Below are positions 30,907-38,812 of a DNA stretch of 38,812 nucleotides, in pieces. The translations under genes and the position numbers were made by a program. Position 1 is the first letter of the stretch, and each line of letters opens with the position of its first letter. The stretch comes from Butyricicoccus_A sp964387535. GTDB lineage: Bacteria > Bacillota > Clostridia > Oscillospirales > Butyricicoccaceae. The notes beneath the pieces were generated by a model. The model saw nothing but the letters and a program-made list of their open reading frames with translations. It was not told the origin of the DNA and searched no databases. The DNA lies in the NCBI GenBank assembly GCA_964387535.1, contig CAYLXH010000004.1, positions 1 through 38,812 of the forward strand, read 5' to 3'.

Positions 30907-33900
30907 TTGTATTTAAAATCGTTGGAATTGCAGGGCTTTAAGTCTTTTCCGGATCGGACTGTTATCCGTTTTTCGGATGGGATGACGGCCATTGTCGGAC
31001 CGAATGGAAGCGGAAAATCGAATATCTCCGATGCCGTGCGGTGGGTATTGGGTGAACAGTCCACGAAAAGTCTGCGCGGCGAAAAGATGGAGGATGTCAT
31101 TTTCGGCGGTACGGCGAAGCGGAGCCGCATGGGCTTTGCACAGGTGACGCTGATTCTGGATAACAGCGGCGGACGGTTTCCGATGGATGCGGCAGAGGTT
31201 ATGGTGTCCCGCCGTTATTATCGTTCCGGAGAAAGCGAATATCTGATCAATCGGAAGCGCGCGCGACTGAAGGATGTGCGGGAGCTGTTTATGGACACCG
31301 GTCTGGGACGGGACGGGTATTCCGTCATTGGACAGGGACGCATTGACGAGATTTTGTCGGCCAAGAGTGTGGATCGCCGTGAGATTTTTGAAGAAGCGGC
31401 GGGCGTGACCAAGTTCCGGACGCGGAAAGGCGAGGCGGAAAAACGTCTGGAGCAGACCGATGGAAATCTGGTGCGCATCCGTGACATCTGGAACGAGCTC
31501 AACGAGCGCTCCGGTCCGCTGCAGAAACAGGCGGAGACAGCAAAGCAGTATCTCGCACTGCATGAAGAGCTTCGGATTCACGAAGTATCGTTGTGGGTTG
31601 ATTCACTCCGCAGCATGAAGAAGGAACTGGAACAGCGAGAGGAGCAGCTGCAAATGGCGCAGACGGATTTAAACCGTGTCCGCAACGAGCAGCAGCAGGG
31701 ATATCAAAGGGTCGAGCAGTTGGAACTGGCGATCCAGCAGGCGGAGATGCACAATGAGCAGCTGCGCCTGCGGCGCACGCAGCTGGATGAGGAAAAGGCG
31801 GAGAGCACACGGAGAGTCGCTGTGCTGGAGGAAAGCCGTCGCAATGCAGCGGACAATATTGAGCTGGCCCAAAAGCAGATCACGGCGCAGACGGAGCAAA
31901 GACAGACCATTGTGGCGCAGCGCGAGAGCCGCGCCCAGCGGCTGCAGGAGCTGCGCGGTCTGGTAAAGCGGGCAGAGCAGGAGCAGCAGGAGCTGACACA
32001 AAAGCTGGAGCAGATCGCACAGGAAATTGGCGAGGGACGACAGGAGACCGAGCGGCTGCGGCGGGCTGCAGCGGAGTACGCCGACGAGATGCACCGTTTG
32101 CAAAATGAACGGACGGCGGCGGAGACACGCCGCCACACCATGGAGCAGCGGCAGGACTCGCTGTCTGATGATTTGCAGCGGGCACAGAAGCGCGTCGAGC
32201 AGGAGCGTGCGGTGCAGCAGACGATGGAAAACACGCAGCGCGGCCTGGAAGAGGATGCGGCGTCACAGGAGGAGCTTCTGCACGAAGAGCAGGAGCGTCT
32301 GGACTCATTGACCGAGCGGCTGCAGCAGGCGCGCCACACGTATGGACAGAAGAATTCCGAGCTGCTGGACAGCCGGAACCGCATTCGGATGCTGACAGAA
32401 CTGCAGCGGGATTACGAGGGATTTTCCCGTGCAGTCAAGCGGGTAATGAACCGTGCTGGTGCAGGGCAGCTCGATGGCATCCACGGGCCGGTTTCTTCCT
32501 TGATTCAGGTGGAGGATGAATATGTGACCGCGATCGAGACCGCGTTGGGGGCGGCAGCATCCAATATTATTGTCGATACACCGGAAAATGCCAGACAGGC
32601 AATTCAGCTGCTCAAGCGGACGGATGGCGGCCGGGCAACCTTCCTGCCGGTCGATACGATCCGCCCGATGCAGCTCAATGAGCGCGGATTGGAGGGACAA
32701 GCGGGCTTTTGCGGGATTGCCGCAGACCTGGTTGCCTGCGATGCGATCTATCACGATAGTATCTGGAACCTGCTGGGACGTACGGTGATTGCGGAGACGC
32801 TGGACGATGCGATTGCGATGGGACGACGGTTTCGAAATCGTTTTCGTATTGTGACACTGGACGGACAGATTGTCCAGGCGGGTGGTTCCCTGACGGGCGG
32901 TTCTGTGGGGCGTTCCTCGGGCATTCTTTCGCGGGCGAATCAGCTGCAAGCACTGAACAATCGGGAGGCGATGCAGGCAGCGGCGTTGAAGGAGCTGGAG
33001 GAGCAGGGCAACAAGCTGGCCAGACAGACCGAAGAGAGCGAAGAGACGGTTCGCGATGTGAGAGAACAGCTGACGGCGGTCCGAAAAAAACTGGCCGCCC
33101 AGCAGGCTGCGGCACAGCAGCATCAGGTTCTCGTAGACAGTGTGGAACACACATGGAAAGAACTTCTGGCAGAGCGCGACGATGCCGACCGTCTGCGTAC
33201 GAACTATGAGGAGACCATTGATGCGCTGGAACAGGCGGTACAGCGGGCAGCTCGCGACAAGCAGACTGCGGAAGAGAAGGTACAGCGGGCAGAGCAGGCG
33301 GAGCAAGCAGCATCGCAGCTGCATCAGCAGCTGAGTGAACGCACGGCAGAGCTGCACACACAATGCGCACAAGCGGAAGCCGAACAGCAGGCGCACGAGC
33401 AGGCGCTGCACGATCTCGAGGAGCTGTGGAATGGCGCGCAGCAGACCGTAGAGGAGCTCGAGCGTCAGATTGCAGACTACCGGGAGCAGCGGGAACGGGA
33501 TCGCTGTGAGCTGGAGCAACTGTCCCAGAGGAGTACCGGACAGACAGAGGAGCAAGATCGACTGGTACAACAGCTGCGTGACGGAATGCAGCAGCGCGAC
33601 CGGCTTGAGAAAAATAAAACCGAACAGACCCGAAAGGTCCAGGAGCTGTCGGAACAGGTTGTCTCTCTGGAGCGGGAGACAGCGCGTGTCGAGGCCGGAA
33701 CAGAAAAGCTGCGGACGGAAGAGAAACGCGTGCTGGATATGATGTGGGACAGCTATGAGCTGACCCCCACGGCAGCGCAGCCTGTGGCGCAGAAGGTGGA
33801 AAACCGACCGGAGCTGGAACAGCGGGCAGGCAGCCTGCGGCGGCAAATCCGACAGCTGGGGCCGGTAAATCTGGCGGCGGTTGAGGAATATGACAAGCTG

Positions 33901-34482
33901 TCCGAACGGTTGGAATTTTTGACGGTGCAGAAGGATGATTTGGAGCAGGCGGAGAAAGAGCTGCGGGAGATCATTGCGCAGCTGACGGTGCAGATGCAGG
34001 AGGTCTTTGTCCGCTCGTTTGCCCAGCTCAACCAATATTTTGGAGAGACGTTCCGGGAGATGTTCGGAGGCGGAAGCGCGGAGCTGTGCCTGGAGGATGA
34101 ACACGATGTTCTCGGCTGTGGGATTGAAATCCGTGTGACGCCGCCGGGAAAGACGGTGAAGAGTCTGTCTCTGCTGTCGGGCGGTGAGAAAGCATTCGTT
34201 GCGATTGCGCTGTATTTTGCCATCATCAAGGTGCGTCCCACACCGTTCTGTATTCTGGATGAGATTGAGGCGGCGCTGGATGACGTCAATGTGACACGGT
34301 TTGCGCAGTATCTGCGCCGGCTTTCGGATAAAACACAGTTTATTGTCATTACGCACCGGCGCGGCACGATGGAGGAGGCCGATATGCTGTACGGCGTCAC
34401 GATGCAGGAGCGCGGTGTATCTAAGTTGCTGATGCTGAATATCCGTGAGGTGGAAGAACAATTGCAGATGAAACCGAAGTGA
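30907..34482 (+). CDS. smc: Chromosome partition protein SMC
   Basis: A 1191-residue condensin ATPase, a dimer that extrudes DNA loops with ScpA and ScpB. The N-terminal head has Walker A GPNGSGKS at 31-38; long coiled coils rich in Glu/Gln/Arg (about 165-500 and 660-1000) flank a hinge at about 505-640 (DGIHGPVSSLI, TGGSVGRSSGILSR). The C-terminal head holds the signature LSGGEK (1090-1095) and Walker B FCILDE (1114-1119). Translation starts at TTG with GGGGTG upstream. Full length and intact. ftsY follows 12 nt later, the usual pairing. Confidence 0.96.
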   Translation: MYLKSLELQGFKSFPDRTVIRFSDGMTAIVGPNGSGKSNISDAVRWVLGEQSTKSLRGEKMEDVIFGGTAKRSRMGFAQVTLILDNSGGRFPMDAAEVMVSRRYYRSGESEYLINRKRARLKDVRELFMDTGLGRDGYSVIGQGRIDEILSAKSVDRREIFEEAAGVTKFRTRKGEAEKRLEQTDGNLVRIRDIWNELNERSGPLQKQAETAKQYLALHEELRIHEVSLWVDSLRSMKKELEQREEQLQMAQTDLNRVRNEQQQGYQRVEQLELAIQQAEMHNEQLRLRRTQLDEEKAESTRRVAVLEESRRNAADNIELAQKQITAQTEQRQTIVAQRESRAQRLQELRGLVKRAEQEQQELTQKLEQIAQEIGEGRQETERLRRAAAEYADEMHRLQNERTAAETRRHTMEQRQDSLSDDLQRAQKRVEQERAVQQTMENTQRGLEEDAASQEELLHEEQERLDSLTERLQQARHTYGQKNSELLDSRNRIRMLTELQRDYEGFSRAVKRVMNRAGAGQLDGIHGPVSSLIQVEDEYVTAIETALGAAASNIIVDTPENARQAIQLLKRTDGGRATFLPVDTIRPMQLNERGLEGQAGFCGIAADLVACDAIYHDSIWNLLGRTVIAETLDDAIAMGRRFRNRFRIVTLDGQIVQAGGSLTGGSVGRSSGILSRANQLQALNNREAMQAAALKELEEQGNKLARQTEESEETVRDVREQLTAVRKKLAAQQAAAQQHQVLVDSVEHTWKELLAERDDADRLRTNYEETIDALEQAVQRAARDKQTAEEKVQRAEQAEQAASQLHQQLSERTAELHTQCAQAEAEQQAHEQALHDLEELWNGAQQTVEELERQIADYREQRERDRCELEQLSQRSTGQTEEQDRLVQQLRDGMQQRDRLEKNKTEQTRKVQELSEQVVSLERETARVEAGTEKLRTEEKRVLDMMWDSYELTPTAAQPVAQKVENRPELEQRAGSLRRQIRQLGPVNLAAVEEYDKLSERLEFLTVQKDDLEQAEKELREIIAQLTVQMQEVFVRSFAQLNQYFGETFREMFGGGSAELCLEDEHDVLGCGIEIRVTPPGKTVKSLSLLSGGEKAFVAIALYFAIIKVRPTPFCILDEIEAALDDVNVTRFAQYLRRLSDKTQFIVITHRRGTMEEADMLYGVTMQERGVSKLLMLNIREVEEQLQMKPK

Positions 34483-34494
34483 GGAGGTACCGGA

Positions 34495-35415
34495 ATGGGA
34501 TTTTTTGATAAGATTAAGGAAGGACTCAAACGCACGAGCGATGCGGTATCCGAGTCCATTGGAGATGTGTTTGCCTCGTTTGTCAAGGTGGACGAGGACT
34601 TGCTGGAGGAGCTGGAAGAAGCGATGCTTCTGGCGGATCTTGGTGTGGACACCGCGACACAGGCAGTCGATGAGCTGCGCGACCGCGCAAAGCACGAGCA
34701 CATCAATACGAAAGAGGAACTGCGGCAGGCGCTCAAAGAGATTTTGTGTGGCATGATGCAGGAGGACACGGGACTCGTGTTGGAAACCGTCCCGTCTGTC
34801 GTGTTGGTGATTGGCGTCAACGGCGTGGGCAAGACGACGACGATCGGAAAGCTCGCGGCACGGTTCACCGCACAGGGAAAACGGGTGATGCTGTCGGCTG
34901 CGGATACGTTTCGCGCAGCAGCGGCAGATCAGCTGTCGATCTGGGCGGAGCGCTCGGGGGCAGACATTGTGCGTCACAGCGAGGGTGCGGACCCTGCGGC
35001 GGTAGTGTTTGATTCCATTGCGGCGGCGAAAGCACGCGGCTGTGATGTCATTCTGGTAGACACTGCAGGGCGTCTGCACAACAAGGCGAACCTCATGAAT
35101 GAGCTGAATAAAATTGACCGGGTGATCAAACGGGAGCTGCCGGATGCCAGCCAGGAGACGTTGCTGGTATTGGACGCGACGACGGGACAGAATGCGGTGT
35201 CACAGGCAGAACAGTTTAATAAGGCGGCGGAGCTGAGCGGCATTGTTCTGACCAAGTTGGACGGAACTGCGAAGGGCGGCATTGTCATTGCGATTTCCGC
35301 CGGACTGGGCGTTCCGGTCAAATTTGTCGGTGTCGGCGAGGGCGTGGACGATTTGATGCCGTTTGAGCGCGAGGCGTTTGTGGAAGCGCTGCTTCCGAAC
35401 GAAGACGAAGAATAA
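34495..35415 (+). CDS. ftsY: Signal recognition particle receptor FtsY
   Basis: A 306-residue SRP GTPase that docks ribosome-SRP complexes at the membrane. G1 is GVNGVGKTTT (107-116), G3 is DTAGRLHNKANLMNEL, G4 is TKLDGTAKGG, and GVGEGVDDL lies at the end. The acidic A domain of E. coli FtsY is absent; the N-terminus is a short amphipathic MGFFDKIKEGL helix, as in many Gram-positive bacteria. GGAGGTACC precedes the ATG. Confidence 0.95.
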   Translation: MGFFDKIKEGLKRTSDAVSESIGDVFASFVKVDEDLLEELEEAMLLADLGVDTATQAVDELRDRAKHEHINTKEELRQALKEILCGMMQEDTGLVLETVPSVVLVIGVNGVGKTTTIGKLAARFTAQGKRVMLSAADTFRAAAADQLSIWAERSGADIVRHSEGADPAAVVFDSIAAAKARGCDVILVDTAGRLHNKANLMNELNKIDRVIKRELPDASQETLLVLDATTGQNAVSQAEQFNKAAELSGIVLTKLDGTAKGGIVIAISAGLGVPVKFVGVGEGVDDLMPFEREAFVEALLPNEDEE

Positions 35416-35431
35416 CAGGGAGGAACTCATT

Positions 35432-36157
35432 ATGGCAAGACCGGATTTGCGCCGCAGTGACGAGATGCGCAAGGTGAAACTGATTCCGGATTATACCATG
35501 CATGCCGAGGGATCGGTGCTGATTTCGGTGGGCAATACGAAGGTGCTTTGCAACGCAACGGTGGAGGAGACGGTTCCGCCGCACGTCAAGGGTACCGGCA
35601 AGGGATGGGTCACGGCAGAATACAGCATGCTTCCGCGTGCAACGACGACGCGAAATCGCCGCGACATTTCCAAGCTGAAGCTCAATGGACGCAGCGCGGA
35701 AATTCAGCGGCTGATCGGCCGCAGCCTACGCGCCGTCGTGGACCGGGAAGCACTGGGTGAGCGGCAGATTATTGTGGATTGCGATGTGATTCAGGCGGAC
35801 GGAGGAACGCGCTGTGCATCCATCACCGGCGGCTTTGTCGCGCTGGCACTGGCGTGCCGGAAGCTGGTGGAGGATGGCGTGATTGAGCGGATGCCGCTGA
35901 CCGGACAGGTTGCTGCCGTCAGTGCCGGCATCTGGGAGAATGAACCGATTCTGGACCTGGCGTATGAAGAGGATTCCTCAGCGATTGTGGATGCCAACTT
36001 CGTGATGACCGAGAAGGGTGAATTTGTGGAAATTCAAGGCACCGGAGAAGGACGTCCGTTTACCCGCGAGGAGTTGAATAAGCTGATGTCGATGGCCAAA
36101 AAAGGTACGGCGAAGCTGTGTCGGGAGCAGAAGAAGATCATCGGAGACGGTTTCTGA
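35432..36157 (+). CDS. rph: Ribonuclease PH
   Basis: A 241-residue phosphorolytic 3'-exoribonuclease that trims tRNA 3' ends. Motifs include RPDLRRSDEMRKV, GNTKVLCNA, TAEYSMLPRAT, RNRRDI, GRSAEIQRLIGRSLRAVVD, the VDCDVIQADGG catalytic block and EIQGTGEG. The start is the ATG at 35432 with GGGAGG upstream; the frame is open further but without an RBS. It precedes rdgB, a common pair. Confidence 0.95.
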   Translation: MARPDLRRSDEMRKVKLIPDYTMHAEGSVLISVGNTKVLCNATVEETVPPHVKGTGKGWVTAEYSMLPRATTTRNRRDISKLKLNGRSAEIQRLIGRSLRAVVDREALGERQIIVDCDVIQADGGTRCASITGGFVALALACRKLVEDGVIERMPLTGQVAAVSAGIWENEPILDLAYEEDSSAIVDANFVMTEKGEFVEIQGTGEGRPFTREELNKLMSMAKKGTAKLCREQKKIIGDGF

Positions 36158-36188
36158 TAGGAGCAATGGTTGAGGAGAGGAGAGAGAG

Positions 36189-36806
36189 ATGAAATTTTAT
36201 CTGGCATCTCGAAATATGGGAAAAATAAAGGAGCTGACAGCGATTCTTGCTCCGCTGGGCGTAGAGCTGCAGCCGCTTCCGGAGGATTTTCCGGAGATCG
36301 AGGAGACCGGAACGACATTTGAGGAAAATGCAAAGAGTAAGGCGCGGACGGTGTGCCAGGCCCTGCGGGTACCGGCGATTGCCGATGATTCGGGGCTGGA
36401 GGTCGAGGCGCTGAACGGAGAACCCGGAATTTATTCCGCGCGCTGGGCAGGTGATGTCGACGACCATGAGCGCAATCGACTCCTGCTGGAACGCATGCAA
36501 AACGTACCGAAAAATGAACGTGCAGCGAAATTTGTCTGTGTGGCTGCCTGTGTCTTTCCGGACGGAAAGGAGCTGGCGGTGCGCGGAGAATGCCGGGGCA
36601 CGATTTTGAATGAGGAGCACGGAGAGGGCGGATTCGGGTATGATCCGATCTTTTGCGTTCCGGAATACGGTTCTACGTTTGGAGAACTGGACCCGGGCGT
36701 GAAAAATGCGATTTCTCACCGGGCGCGGGCGTTTACCGCATTGGGAAGCGCGCTGCGCGCATATTTGGAAGTAACAGGAGAAGAGAACAATGGAATTGAC
36801 AAGTAA
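36189..36806 (+). CDS. rdgB: dITP/XTP pyrophosphatase (RdgB/HAM1)
   Basis: A 205-residue house-cleaning enzyme that hydrolyses dITP, ITP and XTP to monophosphates. The substrate motif ASRNMGKIKEL lies at 6-16, TFEENAKSKA at 43-52, the general base region ADDSGLEVEAL with Asp66/Asp67, and GFGYDPIF and SHRARA near the end. GGAGAGGAGAG precedes the ATG. The 3' end overlaps yhbY by 17 nt. Confidence 0.95.
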   Translation: MKFYLASRNMGKIKELTAILAPLGVELQPLPEDFPEIEETGTTFEENAKSKARTVCQALRVPAIADDSGLEVEALNGEPGIYSARWAGDVDDHERNRLLLERMQNVPKNERAAKFVCVAACVFPDGKELAVRGECRGTILNEEHGEGGFGYDPIFCVPEYGSTFGELDPGVKNAISHRARAFTALGSALRAYLEVTGEENNGIDK

Positions 36807-37095
36807 ACAGCGGGCGCAGCTGCGCGGACTGGCCAATACCCTTGAGGACATGGTACTGATTGGAAAGGGTGGACTGACCGAAGCCGTGATCCGGGAGGTA
36901 GACGGCGTTCTGGCCAAAAAAGAGCTGGTCAAAATTAAGATATTGGAATCCGCGATGCTGACGCCGAAAACCGTTCAGTCGGTTTTGTGCGAAGAACTGG
37001 GGGCGTCCGCAGTACAGTGTATTGGTACCAAAACGGTGATTTACCGCGAGGCATTGGAGCCGGAGGATCGCCAGATCGTGCTGGTTTCGCGATGA
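36790..37095 (+). CDS. yhbY: CRM-domain ribosome assembly RNA-binding protein YhbY
   Basis: A 101-residue single CRM (YhbY) domain protein that binds pre-50S particles. SKQRAQLRGLA and the GxxG loop IGKGGL (about 24-29) with TEAVI following are clear, as is the C-terminal IGTKTVIYRE strand. It is coupled on both sides: inside the rdgB end upstream, and ATGA with nadD downstream. Confidence 0.92.
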   Translation: MELTSKQRAQLRGLANTLEDMVLIGKGGLTEAVIREVDGVLAKKELVKIKILESAMLTPKTVQSVLCEELGASAVQCIGTKTVIYREALEPEDRQIVLVSR

Positions 37096-37691
37096 AAAAG
37101 GTCGGAATTCTGGGAGGGACCTTTAACCCGCCGCACAGGGGACATCTGCATGCGGCGAGGCAGGCACAGGAGACATTGGGACTGGATCACATTGTGCTGA
37201 TGCCGGACAATATTCCACCTCACAAGGTTCTGCCCGAGGGATCGGCCAACACGCAGCAGCGGTTGGAGATGGTGCGTCTGGCAGCGCAGGAGCTGCCGGG
37301 AGCAGAGGTTTCAGAACTGGAGCTGTGTCGCGGCGGACGGAGCTATACCGTGGACACGCTGACCGAGCTGACGCGGCAACATCCGGAAATTTCCTATTAT
37401 TTTATTATGGGAACGGATATGGCGCTGTCGTTGGAGAAATGGTATCGTCCGGACGAACTCTGCCGATTGTGCACGCTGGCAGTGGTTGCGCGGGATGAAG
37501 GAGATCGACAGGCGATTGAGCGGGCGGCAGAGCGATATCGGACGATGTGGGATGCACAGATTGTAGTCGTGGATTGTCCGGCGCTTCCGGTGTCCTCCAC
37601 CGAATTGCGGACATCGTGTGCGGCGTGCCGGGAGATGCTTCCGGAGCCGGTGTGGCGGTATATACAGGATCATCACCTGTATGGCTGCTGA
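37092..37691 (+). CDS. nadD: Nicotinate-nucleotide adenylyltransferase
   Basis: A 199-residue nucleotidyltransferase joining nicotinate mononucleotide and ATP in NAD synthesis. GGTFNPPHRGH (8-18) carries the H-x-G-H motif (His15 and His18); MGTDMALSLEKW and the SSTELR motif near the end complete the active site. The ATG at 37092 overlaps the yhbY stop (ATGA); an upstream in-frame start is rejected as it would run through yhbY. Confidence 0.95.
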   Translation: MKKVGILGGTFNPPHRGHLHAARQAQETLGLDHIVLMPDNIPPHKVLPEGSANTQQRLEMVRLAAQELPGAEVSELELCRGGRSYTVDTLTELTRQHPEISYYFIMGTDMALSLEKWYRPDELCRLCTLAVVARDEGDRQAIERAAERYRTMWDAQIVVVDCPALPVSSTELRTSCAACREMLPEPVWRYIQDHHLYGC

Positions 37692-37725
37692 GACAACATC
37701 TGTGGAAGAGAATGGAGGCTGACTG

Positions 37726-38286
37726 ATGATTTGCAGTGATGAGATGCGAAGAGACATCCTTTCCCGGCTGTCCGGATACCGGCTCAAGCACACGCTGGGC
37801 TGTGAAAAGGCAGCTCGAAAACTCGCAAAAAAGTTTGGAGAAGACGAGGAAAAGTGTGCTTTTGCCATGCTCTTGCATGATATTACAAAGGAAGTTTCTC
37901 GGGAAGAGCAGTTGAACTTGTGCGAAAAATACAGTATAATACCAAAAGGTGTGGAACAGACGGAGTGGAAGATGCTGCATGGAAAAACAGCAGCAGCGAT
38001 TGCGCAGCATGAATATCATGCGCCGCAGGATGTGGTTGACGCAATCGCCTGCCATACGACCGGACGCGCCAATATGACCCAGATAGACAAGATTGTCTAT
38101 CTGGCAGATTACATTGAGGAAAACCGTGATTTTGAGGGCGTGAAGACCGCACGAAAGCTGGCAGAGCGCGATTTGGATAAAGCGCTGCGGTATTGCTTTG
38201 ATGCTTCTCTGCGAGAGCTGATTCGCCGGGGCAAAAAGATTCATATGGATACCGTAGAGGCGCGCAACAGCCTTCTGCGGGACTGA
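37726..38286 (+). CDS. yqeK: HD-domain symmetrical Ap4A hydrolase YqeK
   Basis: A 186-residue HD phosphohydrolase. His22, the HD pair His51-Asp52 (LLHDITKE), His85 (MLHGKTAA) and HATTGRANM-like CHTTGR with a later Asp (YLADYIEENRDF) give the metal-binding set. In Gram-positive bacteria YqeK splits diadenosine tetraphosphate to two ADP. It follows nadD, as in B. subtilis and Clostridia. AATGGAGG precedes the ATG. Confidence 0.92.
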   Translation: MICSDEMRRDILSRLSGYRLKHTLGCEKAARKLAKKFGEDEEKCAFAMLLHDITKEVSREEQLNLCEKYSIIPKGVEQTEWKMLHGKTAAAIAQHEYHAPQDVVDAIACHTTGRANMTQIDKIVYLADYIEENRDFEGVKTARKLAERDLDKALRYCFDASLRELIRRGKKIHMDTVEARNSLLRD

Positions 38287-38306
38287 TTCTTTGGAGAGCG
38301 AACAGC

Positions 38307-38812
38307 ATGAGAAGAAAACCATCGCCGGCGGCCAGATTGCTCCGCAGGCTGATCTTGGTGACAAGTGTGACGGCAGCGTTTGCTGCGGCTGGATATATTG
38401 GATTCAATTTCTGGGTCAACGCACAGGGAAATATTGTCCTTGAGACGGAAGAGGGAGATGCTGTCCAGGTGACGGGTACGAATCGTCGGGACAATGTATT
38501 TACCCTGCTGGTAGCGGCGACGGATGAGGAAGAGGAACGGGCGGACTCCATCATGGTTGTCACGTTTGACATGGCCAACAAGACCGCCGATGTGCTGAAT
38601 ATTCCGCGGGATACGCTGGTTCAGACTGCGCGAACCGGCTCCGGAAAAAAGATCAATGCCTCCTATGCGGATGGGATTGAAACCATGCGCGGAGAAATAC
38701 AGTCGCTGATCGGCTATCGGCCGGATAAATATATGATCGTGAATTTCGAGGGAGTGGCGGCAATTGTAGACTCTGTAGGTGGGATTGACTATGACATTCC
38801 GGTAGATATGAG
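38307..38812 (+). CDS. LytR-CpsA-Psr (LCP) family protein, 3' end missing
   Basis: The first 168 residues of a membrane-anchored protein that runs off the right edge. A basic N-terminus and a hydrophobic anchor (about 13-30) precede the LCP domain: NVFTLLVAAT, D-S-IMVVTFD, LNIPRDTLV, KINASYADG, and VNFEGVAAIVDSVGGI. LCP enzymes attach wall polymers such as teichoic acids or capsule to peptidoglycan outside the membrane. The acidic ADSIM and the IPRDT Arg/Asp are catalytic-region residues. GGAGAG precedes the ATG. Position after yqeK is common in Clostridia. Confidence 0.9.
   Translation, partial: MRRKPSPAARLLRRLILVTSVTAAFAAAGYIGFNFWVNAQGNIVLETEEGDAVQVTGTNRRDNVFTLLVAATDEEEERADSIMVVTFDMANKTADVLNIPRDTLVQTARTGSGKKINASYADGIETMRGEIQSLIGYRPDKYMIVNFEGVAAIVDSVGGIDYDIPVDM

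Noticed and set aside
32305..35079. 924-codon open frame on the - strand opposite smc and ftsY
   Set aside because: It is the antisense of smc and ftsY, composed of Leu/Arg/Gln-rich sequence with no domain pattern.

Overview
The window joins an A+T-rich mobile element (about 1-12,360) to a more G+C-rich chromosomal backbone (about 12,400-38,812). The backbone has the housekeeping order typical of anaerobic Firmicutes of class Clostridia: topA-trmFO, plsX-acpP-rnc-(Elp3-like radical SAM)-smc-ftsY, and rph-rdgB-yhbY-nadD-yqeK-LCP. A phosphate butyryltransferase, an oxygen-independent ribonucleotide reductase on the element and iron-sulfur flavoproteins all suit a strict anaerobe. A butyrate-producing gut member of the Oscillospiraceae/Butyricicoccaceae type is my best guess, by inference only.

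Region 1 (1-12,360) is the right-hand part of an integrated phage-like element, with all genes on the + strand in tight, often overlapping order. It encodes a C-family DNA polymerase III alpha-like protein (cut by the left edge), a terminase-like fragment, a SleB-type wall hydrolase, a PD-(D/E)XK nuclease-like protein, a deoxynucleoside monophosphate kinase, a ClpP-like protease, a PhoH-like ATPase, NrdD and NrdG, small membrane proteins and a dUTPase. It ends with an excisionase and integrase of the Tn916 type. Polymerase, dNMP kinase, NrdDG and dUTPase form a DNA precursor and replication set. The recombination genes look borrowed from conjugative transposons. Three TTTACGACA repeats start immediately after the integrase and probably mark its arm-binding sites near the element end.

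Region 2 (12,400-19,700) is mostly on the - strand: a membrane-anchored XRE regulator, a TIGR00027-type methyltransferase, a lone phosphate butyryltransferase with its own promoter, and a compact five-gene operon. That operon encodes a split, multi-subunit amine/imino-acid dehydrogenase: a 2Fe-2S Fer2-like subunit, an FAD/NAD oxidoreductase, a 2x[4Fe-4S] ferredoxin, a BFD-like 2Fe-2S protein and a DAO-type flavoprotein. It is the most interesting metabolic system here; its substrate is unknown.

Region 3 (19,700-38,812) is on the + strand: a Trk/Ktr potassium uptake pair (membrane subunit plus RCK subunit), a TrmH-family RNA methyltransferase, dprA, topA with a histone H1-like lysine-rich tail, trmFO, plsX, acpP with its own promoter and terminator, rnc, a radical SAM protein, smc, ftsY, rph, rdgB, yhbY, nadD, yqeK, and the start of an LCP-family cell-wall gene cut by the right edge. 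These are ordinary core genes covering membrane lipid synthesis, RNA processing, chromosome organisation, protein targeting and NAD synthesis.

I saw no rRNA, tRNA, CRISPR array or insertion sequence by eye.
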